Source: Pomphorhynchus laevis (Eukaryota; Acanthocephala; Palaeacanthocephala; Echinorhynchida; Pomphorhynchidae). From it: 64,000 nt of DNA. The position numbers were made by a program, and so were the translations under genes. Below the pieces are notes generated by a model. It was given only the letters and a program-made list of their open reading frames with translations, was not told where the DNA came from and did not search any database. Every line of letters begins with the position of its first letter. Within the stretch, counting starts at the first letter, position 1. The stretch spans positions 62,001 through 126,000 of the forward strand of contig WNNJ02001190.1 in the NCBI GenBank assembly GCA_012934845.2. The letters run 5' to 3'. This document shows, in pieces, positions 31,430 to 43,465 of this stretch.

Positions 31430-34400
31430 TTATGACCTTAAAAAAATTTGGGATCTATTATACATACAATCTAAAGTAAATACAATCTAAAGTAAATACA
31501 ATCTATAGTAAATACAATACAATACATACAACGATACAATACATAATATACAAGCTTAAACACAATCACAATAAACCATTCAAGAGTCATCCCAAGATAA
31601 AAGAATAAAAGGGATCCGGCCGTCGAACAGTTATGCCACGAGGCATCCCCTCTTCGATACAAAAGTGTTGTTCGTGCAATGGCGTGGTTGCCTAATGCTT
31701 GAGGTGTTGGTGCGCGAGATCGAATAAACCATGTCTTAATTGCTCAGCTCCAAACTGCCTGCGCAAAACTCAATGTGTTCAGGAATTCAGCAATCACGGT
31801 AACAACGAGTTTCAAATTGTACAGCAGCTTCAACCCTCGAACATTCGAGCATCACACGATCCAATATCCATGACAGCGAGGAATTTGGAATGTGGTGTCC
31901 AAATCTTTTTAAATTACCGATGTGTAGTGCAAGCAAAGAATTTCTTAGTCTAATTACAACGTGTTTCGATGGCTTTAATAAAGCAAGAATAGATCGAAAT
32001 GATCCTTTGAAAAGGACCATCGTGCTATGCCAAATTCTTTTGCAGAGAATTCCGACACGGAAAGTTAACCTAACTAGGAAAACACTGGAACGGAGAATAC
32101 TACTTTGGAGAGGGGAAAACTTAATAAGTTGCTGGCAGAAGCGCGATTTCTTCAAAAGTGTCGGGTAAGTGAACTAGAAAAAGATGGGAACACGCCCACA
32201 TCAATACAAAAAAGGCTGTCAATCTTATTAAATCTGGAAAAATCAGCAAAGCATCGCGATTATTAAAACAGCGGTCTAGTGGTGGAATATTGTCATTGGG
32301 AACGGAACTTGAGGGTATTACCGTGCTTCGAAAACTAAGGGAGCTTCATCCTACTAACGCGTCGGCGTCTGACAGCCTGATGCTTAGAGATAGGTTGGAT
32401 GGATGCGTGGAACATCATGCCTCACGATTTTATGATTTGACGCCAGAGGAAGTTATAACAGCAGCAAAACGAACACGCGGATCTGCTGGTCCGTCTGGAG
32501 TAGACTCTGATGGTTGGAGACATTTTCTTACATAATTTGGTAATAGTTCTAACCTTCTAGCCGACAAGATATGTGAACTCGCAATTAAGATATCGACTGA
32601 ATCTATTGAGCCATCCCTTCTGCAGGCATATAGAGTAAGCTGTTTGATACCACTAAACAAGATGCCTGGTGTCAGACCAATTGGAATTGGTGAGGTAGTG
32701 AGAAGAATAGTTGGTTGTGCTTTGGTTTCACGCATCAAAAATGATATGACAGCAGTCTGTGGGAGTTTTCAACTATGCGCTAGACAACGATGTACTACCG
32801 AAATCGCTGTCCATTCAGTCCGAACAGCGTTTGAAAAATCGACCGACAATTGTGTGCTATTGTTAGATGCAAGAAACGCATTTAATTGTGTTAACAGAGA
32901 AATGGCTCTAACAAACATGAAATATATATGTCCAGCTTTATCGACGATATTAAATAACACGTATGGGCAACCATCAATTCTTACTGTCGATAATATAACG
33001 CTATTGTCGGCTGAAGGATTCACACAAGGGGATCCGCTGGCCATGGCTGCTTACGCTGCTGCATCAATGCCCCTAATTGATAGATTGAGTAAGATTGCAC
33101 CTGGAGCTATCCACTGTTGGTACGCAGACGATGGAGCATGTGTCGGAAAAGTCGATGACCTCTTAAAAGTGTGGGAATGTGTCAAGCAGTTGGGCCCGAA
33201 TTATGGGTACTTTGTAAATCCTACAAAATGCACGCTTCTTACACACGACGTAGAGCTGGGGACTAATCTAAAGCGATTTGCAGACGATGCCGTACCTATA
33301 CATAAAGATGGTGCCAAATACCTAGGAAGCTTTATAGGTATCGGCGAATACGTGAAGTCACGAGTTAAAGAAACGGTCGACGATTGGAATAAGTCACTTG
33401 ATCAGCTTCATGAGATTGCATCAATCAACGCATTCTCGGCATATATTCTATTGACAAAGGCATATCAACACCAACAGACTTATTTATTCAGAACTTGCAA
33501 AACCACAAACAGTTGGTTTAAAAGCTTTCGTTCGCGGCTGTTCGAGCACTTATTACCTCATATGTTAGGTACCGGACCGATTGGAGAGGAAGATAGAATA
33601 CTAATTACACTTCCGTTCAAATTTGGTGGACTCGGAATTTATAACCCAACCGAAAGAGGAAATGTGGATTACGTGAACTCGTTAAAGATGTTTGAGCTTA
33701 ATAGGAATAGCTGTCAAAATTCTGTTCTTCTGGATAATCGACGAGATTTGCTGAGCCACATCCGACATTCTAATTTAGCAGATGGGCTCATATTTCATCA
33801 GGTCTCATCCAATCCTCGTAGATGGATCTTGATTCGATTCTTAAAAACGCCAATACAACTGGAGCGTCGTCATGGCTGAATCCAGCGTATGACATAGCGG
33901 GTACATTTCTAACTTCGAGGGAGTTTCAAGACGCTGTTGCAGTACGATATGGCTGGTAACCAGACTCAATGGCAAATAAGTGTTCTTGCGGTGTTGGATT
34001 CGATATTACACATGCCCTGTCATGCCCGACTGGAGGATTTAATTTTGTCCGTCACAATATTGTAAGCAATGAAATATCTAAATGTTTAAGCACGTTTTGT
34101 ATGTGCGTAATAAAAGAACCTCAACTTAATCATGTAACTCAATCTATTGAATTCGATAACAATACAACATCGCGAGATAGAGATGCAAGGGCAGATATTT
34201 CTTGCAACGGCCTATTTGAAATTGCTACGGACCGGTCCTTCATGGATATATGCGTTTTAACTCTTTGGCTCCGTCGTACTCCCTATCACGAATATCAGAC
34301 CCCTTCAAATAGCACGAAAATCACAAAAATGCAAAATATAATGAACGATTAGTGTTAGTTGAGCATGCATCCTTTCATCCGAATATATTATCGACCACAG

Positions 34401-34745
34401 GAGGGATTGGTTAGACAACGAACGCTGTGCTGAAACAAATATCAAGTCAGATATCCACTCGCACTCATTCTTCGTACATAGATTGTATACGAACCCTACG
34501 ATCAAGGATCTCAACCCTTATTGCAAAGACTGTTTCAATGTCAATAAGGATGAAACCTTACGCATGTCAGAAAGCAGACATGTCAGAAAGCAACAACCAA
34601 TGATCACACAAAATCACAAATAACGCTTTAAGTTTAATAGTAATAACAATATAAGAGCCCATTTGCGCGTAATCCGTAAATTGTAATTGTCTGTTATCAA
34701 TAATAAATTTTGATTATTAAAAAAATAATAATATTATTTATAATA
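31430..34745 (+). mobile_element. CXC/REL LINE, copy 4 (decayed, opposite orientation)
   Basis: Plus strand. The 5' UTR has three 16-bp repeats (31466-31513). The ORF starts at ATG 31633 (MPRGIPSSIQKCCSCN), with TAA at 31693-31695 in the Cys cluster. RT blocks are in the open stretch 32644-33879: GVRPIGIGEVVRRI, LLLDARNAFNCVNRE, EGFTQGDPLAMAAY, WYADDGACVGK. TAA near 32533 interrupts the run into the RT. After a frameshift near 33820 and a TAA at about 33958, the zinc knuckle (CSCGVGFDITHALSC) and endonuclease (ARADISCNGLFE...FMDICV) lie at 33969-34255. A further frameshift follows, then the 3' hairpin at 34655-34676 and an A/T tail to 34745. About six breaks overall, so it is dead. Confidence 0.85.
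31466..31513 (+). repeat. Three 16-bp repeats in the LINE 5' UTR
   Basis: ACAATCTAAAGTAAAT occurs at 31466-31481 and 31482-31497, and with one change (ATCTATAGT) at 31498-31513. One copy of the same box lies in the 5' UTRs of LINE copies 2 (near 27550) and 3 (near 30825). Conservation in a non-coding leader hints at a promoter or RNA-binding role in the element. Confidence 0.6.
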
Positions 34746-35225
34746 ATATTTTTTCAATAATACCCTAATCACCGATGGTTGCAAAGTACGATCCACTAAA
34801 TATTTTGTATTGTAGCATTCAAATATATCTTGTTTATCAGTTCGTTTATTTCGTGTGCTAGTTTGCTGCAGTAATAATATTTTTATGGCATATGGCAAAA
34901 AAAAACATTTTACAAAAAAAGTCATGCTTACATAATTTTTCTTTATATACAACACCACGGAAAAGCTAATGCACATCAACTCTTCCTCAGCTTTTCTATA
35001 CAAGTTGCGGATTTCCAGTAGCTTCCATGTCTTTACAAATGTTTAGTATATATACCCGACAGTGATGATTGTCCCATAATTTAAAGCCATCCAATGGCTA
35101 GCTTTCTCAGTATCCATTAGTAATATAGGAGGTATATTCAACTGACTCCCCACATTCTTATAATATGTGTTTAGATATCTCCTTTCCTGTCTCGTGGTGA
35201 GCACAACTAAATCAACTACACCAAG
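34746..35225 (-). other. Unrecognised coding-like region, possible exon
   Basis: Minus at about 35208-35050 is open and protein-like (LVVLTTRQERRYLNTYYKNV, then IPPILLMDTEKASHWMALN), preceded by GGTGTAG as a possible acceptor and followed by GG|GTATAT as a possible donor. A second open stretch (34734-35003) encodes NLYRKAEEELMCISF then hydrophobic sequence. I do not recognise the family. It could be an exon of an unknown host gene or an old element. Confidence 0.25.
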
Positions 35226-36534
35226 CTATAAGATATGATCATATAATTTAATAAATTTGGTAATTTTTATATTCTGAAGATGTATTAGTCTAATTTTTTT
35301 GACTGTCTTTGTTTTTGTTACTAGCTTCGTATATATAGAATGATTAAGTTAAAATTCATTTACAAATCTGCATAATAACGCTTTTAATGTTGCTAATTGT
35401 ATATAACCTGACGTTTTGTCAATGAATAGCTCGTGTTTTTGGTTTACAGTCCTATAAAATTGAGGGCTCTTGCGATTTACTTCCGGCAGCTGTCACCGAA
35501 ATTGCATAATACTTATATCGCAACAAAAAGTTTTATTGATAATTATGTAGGAACAATATTATACCGATATTTGCGTTTATTTTCAAATACCAGCATATAG
35601 TAGTAATCAAACAAAGTTTCAATAGTTCTTTTTCAAATTGTTTCAAATTATTTGAAAGGTAATATCTATATACAATTTAAAAAAGAACTATCGAATCCGT
35701 ATTTGAGTAACAAATACTAACAACATTTTCTGAAACTGATTTTTATCTAACAGCAACAATATTTATATAATATCCTTATCCAGGCTTCATGTTTTATTAT
35801 CGATTTAACTAACTCTTTATGAATTTTCCTAGGTAATTCCATAAAAATATAGATTACTTTCAGTATGGATTATTCTAACTGTGTAAGTCCCCTATTAGCG
35901 CAGTATTTAAGTATTTTGCAAAAATTTTTAAATAATATATTTGAATACGTAAGCCTTAATTAGCTAAACCTAACAACATTTTCTCATTTTAGCTGATTTT
36001 AAATAAAGTCATTTCAGAGTCGTAAAAATTATAACTTTAAAATAACGAATTTTAAATTTTATTTCAAAATTAAATTTTATGTTTCATATTTTAATTTTAC
36101 ATTTTATATTAAATTAAAAAAGATAAATTTTATTTAATTTTCAATTAATTAAAATTGAATTTGTAGTTGAAGTAGAAGACATGCAATGTGTTTTTTGGTT
36201 AGTAAACCATTTATATCATCTTTAAAAGTTGATATACTAATTTATCTAATAGATAATTAGATAAATAGATATTATATTATATTATATTAATAAATAGATA
36301 TTATCTAATTAGATATCTAATTTCTCGGTCTTAATGCTAACTATTCGAAGGATATGCACACAACTTAAACTGTACTACGAATTTAATAGGATTAAACAAT
36401 CAGAAATGATTAACGTTTTGTACGGCTCTTCATAAACAGATAAATATGTAAATTCTCATTGAATGTAATGTGTCGATTAGAAAAGCAATAAACGGTTTGT
36501 TCAAAGAGAGGATACCTAATTATCATAAAAAATT
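35226..36534. other. AT-rich, no gene seen
   Basis: No coding signature or repeat is recognised. Confidence 0.4.
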
Positions 36535-36639
36535 TTAGTATTTTGTAATTAAACTACTAATTATTTTTAATGAAATATTAAATATAATATTTATTATTTT
36601 GTAATCAACTGACAAGAATTCAGTTATTATGTATGGAGT

Positions 36640-36951
36640 AAAGTGGATGATTATGTGCTTTGGTAAAAAACGTGCAATGTTCTTGGGTGACCGGATAGAT
36701 CTAGTTTCCTGAAGAACTATTACATCTGCGTCGCGACCAGTCAAATGGCTAATAGTAAAAGCACCTCCCGAGTTCCAATGAATGATGCTCAGTGAAAACG
36801 GTTCAAGAATATTTCTCATTGCATTAATGTCACCTATATAAGCAAGTAACCCCCTAGTAGGAACCAGAGATGGCAAGGTTTCCTTTCCAGCATCCAAACC
36901 CAGCAGAGATATAGCTCTTTTCATCCTTGCCAGTATAGGCAGTATCTTCAT
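36640..36951 (-). mobile_element. APE-type LINE ORF2 N-terminal fragment
   Basis: Minus encodes LSIIHWNSGGAF, ISHLTGRDADVIVLQETRSI, then RSPKNIA. The WNsGG opening and DVIVLQET block are the first two motifs of a LINE apurinic endonuclease. The rest of the endonuclease and all of the RT are missing, and the frame runs into unrelated AT-rich DNA at about 36650. The upstream part (MKILPILARMKRAISLLGLD) may be ORF2 leader. Confidence 0.5.
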
Positions 36952-37021
36952 TTCCAGGTTCTACCGTTTCGTTGTGAATCTCACACTTTCGACCTTTTTT
37001 GGTCATCTTGACTGAAAAAAA

Positions 37022-37640
37022 TTGGCCGAGACCGTTCGTTTATTAGACAGCACAGAGGTACAGGGGCGGTTAGGTAGGAGTTATCAGGGATTCCACCAAC
37101 CTGGTGATAAGCTCCTTCATACGTTTCACACTATTATTGCATTTGATGTCAATAACTATTTGAGCAACTCCGATTCTGAAAGTGATATTGTTGCTGCAAT
37201 CGAAGCCTTTATGTATGGTTATTGGTGTAACTTCGCCGGCACGGCGTATCGTTGTTTATTTTTTTAACATCGAAACACCTGCGGGACCATGCAGAATGAT
37301 CTTTCCCGGTGTTGTAACATGATGCCGTAATAAAGCATTAGTCAGTGATGTGGTTATTTTCTTCAGACCCACATATACTACACCTGAGAGAAATTGCAAT
37401 TAGACTCCCAGTGTCCCCATATTCGAAAGTAGTTTTAATGGAAGTATGTGAGGTCATCTGAGAATACGTGGATGACTTTGAGGGTGCACCTCATGAAATG
37501 GTTGCAAGCCGAGCGAGTTAGACAATCTGCGTTGTCTGCGGAGAAATTCGCAAAGGTCACATGGAGGGGTTGCCACCCTCTTTACTTGATAGAGTTGAAT
37601 AAAACTATTTACTCACTATATAATTACTTAAAAGGTATGT
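37022..37640 (+). other. Broken coding-like segments, uncertain origin
   Basis: 37022-37267 encodes LGRSYQGFHQPGDKLLHTFH, weakly like the ETYGGWHNPGEKL block of the REL-LINE tail at 3.5 kb. Further on, about 37385-37590 reads with interruptions as LREIAIRLPVSPYSKVVLME and CVVCGEIRKGHMEGLPPSLL. Composition is coding-like compared with the flanks. No family is assigned. Confidence 0.3.
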
Positions 37641-37644
37641 AAAC

Positions 37645-39370
37645 AAGGAAGAATTCATTGCGATTTATGCTCTATTTTTACTATTCTTCGATAGCTCCAA
37701 CATTCATAATTATGTGAGTTTACTACAATTTATAAATTGATGAGGATGATATCAAAAGCTTTCGAAAAATCATGAATGTTTGAAATAAATCTTTTTGACT
37801 AAATTTCTGCGTTCTAATAAAACTTTTTTACTTAATTCATAATATCAGCATAATGCTAATTAAACGTAAACTAGAAGTTTGCTAGCATCAATACTAAAAC
37901 TTTAAAATATTATTATTTTATAAAACGCGATCGATTAATTTAAATTACTTAATTATTTAATTATTAATTATAATAATAATCAAATAATTTTACTTATTTA
38001 ATTATTTAATTTATCATAAATAAATTTTGTAATTCAAGAGCAATTTAAATATCGAATACTAGTATTTGCTAAAGTTACACGATATTAAGACTATCAATTA
38101 TAACTAATACCAAAACTAAAACGTTTTGATGAATTCAAGCTTTATTAAAAAATTGTCATAGATTAGATCAGTTCCATGTTGGAAAACATCAATTCGACAC
38201 TACTGCAGATCTGGCATACACGGTATTTAAGCGCGCTCCAATGGGGTCAGTATTTTTGGTACAAGAAGATAGAGACATGATATTTTAAAGTATTTTTATG
38301 AAGAAGTTTCTAGTTGCAGATAAAAATCGATATTAATTTTCGATTAAATTATATTAATAATTTAATAAAATCCACATTTCATAACTTATTTAATTTTGGC
38401 AACGACATTGAACAGTATATTATTATCTCCGAAGCAAATATAATATCGCTTTTAGAGTTTTATCAATTTTAAAGTAAATTTAACTTTTCGTAAAAAATTT
38501 AATTCAAATTTAAAATAACTTAAAAATTTCCATTACTACTTCACAATATTTTAAGGATAATATGATATTTTATAATGTTTTTCTTAAAATTTTATGTTTT
38601 GCTTATGAAATGTAGTTTCTATTAGATTTTAAATTTTTTAATAAAAAATTAAAATCAATTTTTTTCAGCAACTAGAGGTTTCTCTATAAAAATACATTAT
38701 ATGTGAAACAGTGTCAGTAAAATCAATATTTTGCAAACAGCAAAAATACGGCTAATGGGAAAAGTCCAAACATTTGTATCTTTCAATTCGAGTGTACAAT
38801 GTTTAATCAAGAGATTAGTTCGAAATCTAAAGCACACAAAACTAAATTTTACTCTTATTTTTAAGATATTGATTGCTAGCTTTTTTAATTATAATCGTCG
38901 CTTAATTATCCAATTATTTACATCAAAACTAAAATATCTTATTTTGATTTGCCAACTTGTCATTCTACATGAATCCATTTATACTAGATTCTAAGTAAAC
39001 TTGTGACATAATCACATGTAACACATTATACGCTGCAAACCCAAAAAGGTTTTATTCGAAAATAAGTTTTTGTTTCATATTTTGAGAAAACATAGCTGTT
39101 AAAATTGTTATATAAAATCAGAAAATATAAAATTTATATTAATAAAAACACTACAAGATGTAAAGATTTCATGTCTTGCAACTATGCCCGTATCTTTGTC
39201 TGCATGTTTTAAGGATATTCCAATTTTTTCCTTATCGGAATTTTTCGTAATCTTGGGAATACGCTGGAATTCTTACAAATACCTGCTCAAATAAAGCTTG
39301 CTTTGTTGGAAAAAAAAAGAAGATGGATATTTGTTCCTTGTATGATCTTTTACAATCACAAATCCGTCTA
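37645..39370. other. AT-rich, no gene seen
   Basis: The ORF at 38731-38994 has no recognisable domain and is likely chance in AT-rich DNA. Confidence 0.4.
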
Positions 39371-39869
39371 CTATAATATACCAAAACAGATCAATTCTTT
39401 TCGGATTTTTATTACTGAACAAGATATATGTTTGCATTCCATTAATTTTATGATAATTTGACCGTGATGACGGACTAATCCTAACACAGATACTGCTTTC
39501 AACGAATAGTTGAAATCGTAAGTTTCTAAAAGCGTGATTATATCCCTAAACATTAGGAAATATTCCTTCGACAACACGGCCTTTCTCGAATATTATTAGT
39601 TTTATAATACTTTCATTCTTCAAAATTTCCAAATCATCAATCAGGTGACTTTGGTAAAATTGGGAAATGGGAAAATTGCAATAGGCCGTGAAGTTTTCAA
39701 ACACAAATGTGCACCTTAGTCGATGCATCGGTGCTTTATTTATATGTTGTTCGGTGCAATTAAACACATTCAATTTTATTACAATTACAAATGTTAAGAA
39801 TATGGCTAACACTGTGATTATTGATTTTGTCTTAGATGCGAATATCCTGTGTAAAAATCGCATCTTCAT
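39371..39869 (-). CDS. Hypothetical membrane-anchored protein, possibly frameshifted
   Basis: The ORF at 39546-39869 (107 residues) has an N-terminal basic stretch, then one clear membrane segment (SIITVLAIFLTFVIVIKLNV) and a Cys-containing tail (CTFVFENFTAYCNFPISQFY), the layout of a type II membrane or secreted protein. The overlapping ORF at 39371-39577 in another frame (EYFLMFRDIITLLETYDFNY) is also protein-like. A single frame change or a short intron near 39560 could connect them. No family is recognised. It ends about 50 bp from a PLE copy. Confidence 0.3.
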
Positions 39870-39917
39870 TGAATTATGGTGATATTGCTAAAAACATAAC
39901 TTCTTCAATTTGATTGT

Positions 39918-41220
39918 AGGATAAATAATCAAATCAGCTAACTGAGTCTACGTATTTAATATAATTATAAAATAAACAAAACATAATAATGCTAAATCAA
40001 AATTTAATAATTAAATAATAAAATTAATAATTGTTTTTAGATTTTCTATAATTTAAATCAAGTTAAAATAAAAAATTGAAATTTAAAATAAAGTCATTTT
40101 TATGAATTGACTAATAAATAACAGACGTTGTATCAGAATAAGGATTAGAGGTCATCAGGAGGAACTGCTATGCTATCAGGTTTCGGCCCCTAACTCCTCT
40201 ACCCAACATAGCAGCGGGGCCAAATACATGCTAATGATGTATTTCCTCTGATAAAACTATCTAGTATCTTATTCTAATACAAAGTATATTATTTATTATC
40301 CATCCATAAAAATTTGCCACTTAAAAGTTTAAATTTATTCTTTATATTATTGTGTTGATTTATATATTTTACTATTTTCTGCTTGATGTTATTTTTATAG
40401 TAACCTAGTTTAAAATATGTATCTATTAAATTATTTAAATGATTTTGAAGAAAACCAATATCGTTACAAATTGTTGCAATTCTTAAAATTTCATTATTTA
40501 ATGTATTATATTTTATATTATATGGTATGCATGAATGCTCATGCAAAAATATGTTTCTTGTAAATTTAAATATGTCATCTTTACGATATAAATTAATAGT
40601 AGTTTTAGTTAATGTTAATTTAATGTTCATATCTAGATATACACCTTCTTTATCATTAATATTGGTTTTGTTAAGAATAAGGCTTTCTGGATGAATTTGT
40701 TCGCTTATTGAATAAAAATTATTAGAATTAAATACACATATATCATAAATGTATTGAATTGTAACTCGATATTGAAATTCCCTACAATATCGAGTATTTG
40801 CTCTTATTTCTCGACCCAACAGAGTCAAATACATACTAATGTCGTAAATATTATATGATATACATGAATGCTCATGCAAAAATATGTTTCTTGTAAATTT
40901 AAATATGCCATCATTACGAAATAAATTAATAGTAGTTTTAGTTAATGTTAATTTAATATTCATATCTAGATATACACCTTCTTTATCATTAATATTGGTT
41001 TTGTTAAGAATAAGGCTTCCTGGATGAATTTGTTCGCTTATTGAATAAAAATTATTAGAATTAAATACACATATATCATCAATGTATCGAAACATATATT
41101 TCATATATTTATATTGTTTAGATTTAGTTTTTACACAGTTATGAACAAATTCATATTCTATAAAGCTTAGAAACAAGAGATGATGTATTGATGCAATTTT
41201 TTTGAATAATTGCATCAATA
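39918..41220 (-). mobile_element. Penelope-like element, copy P1, with internally repeated RT block
   Basis: ORF 40289-41218 (309 residues) carries RYIDDICVFNSNNF, the YIDD catalytic box in PLE form, then LDMNIKLTLTKTT, IFKFTRNIFLHEH and the thumb (FLQNHLNNLIDTYFKLGYY). It ends soon after with FLWMDNK. The segment from the catalytic box to IFLHEHSC is present twice (about 40841-41090 and 40500-40760). The 30-residue linker between them resembles the element's own 3' UTR. No C-terminal GIY-YIG domain follows the thumb. The 3' UTR spans 39918-40288. The 5' part is absent, so this copy is incomplete. Confidence 0.72.
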
Positions 41221-42389
41221 CACAATATGTTTTTAGTTAGATTTTGACAAAAACATATTTTTAAATAATATAATGAATTATATTTCTAGAGCAGATCATT
41301 TTATCTGTGAAATTAAGGAGGCATGCTGCTCTAAAGATCAATCCTAAATATTTTTTGCGAACTAGGGAACAAGTATCGTCGAGAACCAGTTGCCACACTA
41401 TTTGACCATTAACATCATCCTGTGCCAACAATAGTAATCAATGGATCTTCAGGGCGCAGACATGAGTAATTACGTTTAAGCATGATATAATACTTGGATA
41501 GTCTATATGGAATCATAAGGGATACTTTGATTCCTTATAGACCATCCAAGTATTACACCATGTTGAAACGTTAGTGCTCAGTGCCTGCGCACTGATGATC
41601 CGCTAAGATCCGCATGCAGACACGTGGTTAGGATTTAAGCATAAAGCAGTGTAACTTCCTTACATCTCACAAACATTACGAACCGTAAAATAAATTTATT
41701 TCGAAACTTAAAAAAATATAAAATTTCGTATATTTAATATTTGTTTTTTACGATTTTTCAAATGTTACACGATTTCTTAAAATGTTATATTGTAACATTT
41801 TATCTGGATTGTAACATTGTTTATCCAAAATGTTACACGATTTTGGATAATTTAATTATCCAATAAAATTATGGCTGTAAGCATCTTAACACAGTATCTC
41901 ACATAAGCCTTTGATAAGCATCTTAAATCGCCATCTTTGTTGTGTAGCAATTTAAAAGGCACTAAAACAGCAACTAATAATGTAGACGTTGTTCCCAAGC
42001 AAGGACAAACGAAAAAGATCGAATTTAGATAAAATCTAACATTTTTGTCTACCGGTAGCAATGACATTCTTCTATATTTCGTGATTTCTATGCAACATCA
42101 GTTATATTTCTACCATTTGAAATAAATGATTTTTGATAATTTATTTACAATAGAGCAATTCAAATGTTTACTTAGCAGACAACTATTTCATTTTAGAATT
42201 ACTTATTATCCAAGCATTAAGTATGGCTATTTCATTACTAAAGATTCTAAAAACATTTATGTTTTGCCAATAACAAAAAAAACTTTTTTGTTTACGGTTA
42301 AAGTATCAGGATATTTGGTAAATTAGAAAGTTTATAATTGATTATAATTATATGTAATTTATGGTATATTTAAATTTATTTAAAATATT
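41221..42389. other. Spacer between PLE copies P1 and P2
   Basis: It contains an imperfect palindrome at about 41480-41563 (AATACTTGGATAGTCTATA against its complement, arms about 30 bp), possibly a small fold-back element. The short ORFs at 41852-42067 and 42126-42326 have no recognised domain. Confidence 0.4.
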
Positions 42390-43465
42390 GTATTTATATA
42401 GAATATTATTTAATTTTTATTATTTATATATAAATCAACACAATAATATTAAAAATAAATTTAAAATCATCAGAGGAAAATTTTGTATTAGAATAAGATA
42501 CCTTTATAAAGGTATACCTTAAAGATCATTCAAAATCATTTAAATAATTTAATAGATGCATATTTTAAACTAGGTTATTATAAAAATAACATTAAGCAGA
42601 AAATAGTAAAATATATAAATCAACACAATAATATAAAGAATAAATTTAAACTCTTAAGTGGCAATAATTATTCAATAAGCGAACAAATTTATCCAGAAAG
42701 CCTTATTCTTAACAAAACCAATATTAATGATAAAGAAGGTGTATATCTAGATATGAACATTAAATTAACATTAACTAAAACTACTATTAATTTATATCGT
42801 AAAGATGACATATTTAAATTTACAAGAAACATATTTTTGCATGAGCATTCATGCATACCATATAATATAAAATATAATACATTAAATAATGAAATTTTAA
42901 AAATTGCAACAATATGTAATGATATAGGATTTCTTCAACATCATTTAAATAATTTAATAGATGAATATTTTAAACTGGGTTACTATAAAAATACCAGTAA
43001 ACAAAAAATAGTAAAATATATAAATCAACACAATAATATTAAAAATAAATTTAAAATCATTAGTGGAAAATGTTTATGGATAAATAATAAATAATATACT
43101 TTGTATTAGAATAAGATACTATATAATCAAATTTCATCAGATGAAATACGTCCTTAACACGTATTTGGCCCCGCTGCTATGTTGGGTGGAGGAGTAGGAA
43201 CCGAAACCTGATAGCATAGCAGTTCCTCCTGATGACCTCTTATCCTAATTCTGATACAACGTCTCTTATTTATTAGTCTATTCATAAAGTTGACTTTTAT
43301 TTTAAATTTTAATTTTTAATTTTAACTGGATATAAGTTGTAAAAATCTTAAAACAATTATTAATTTTATTATTTAATTATTAAATTTTGATTTAGCATTA
43401 TTATGTTTTGTTTATTTTATAATTATATTAAATACGTAGACTCACTATCTTATTTGATTTATTAC
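42390..43465 (+). mobile_element. Penelope-like element, copy P2, mosaic
   Basis: From left to right: an end-of-ORF segment with the first bases of the 3' UTR (about 42400-42500), a second end-of-ORF segment (42530-42660), then RT from YSISEQIYPESLILN through the C-terminus in ORF 42753-43094, then the complete 3' UTR (43095-43465). Tandem partial copies of this kind (pLTR-like) are known for PLEs. Sequence is nearly identical to P1 and P3, hence recent. The RT catalytic box is absent from this copy. Confidence 0.7.

Noticed and set aside
31471-31662. Minus ORF over the LINE copy 4 leader
   Set aside because: Made of the repeated 5' UTR box and AT-rich sequence; no protein character.
41852-42067. 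71-codon minus ORF between PLE copies
   Set aside because: Hydrophobic, low-complexity, no homology recognised; likely chance.
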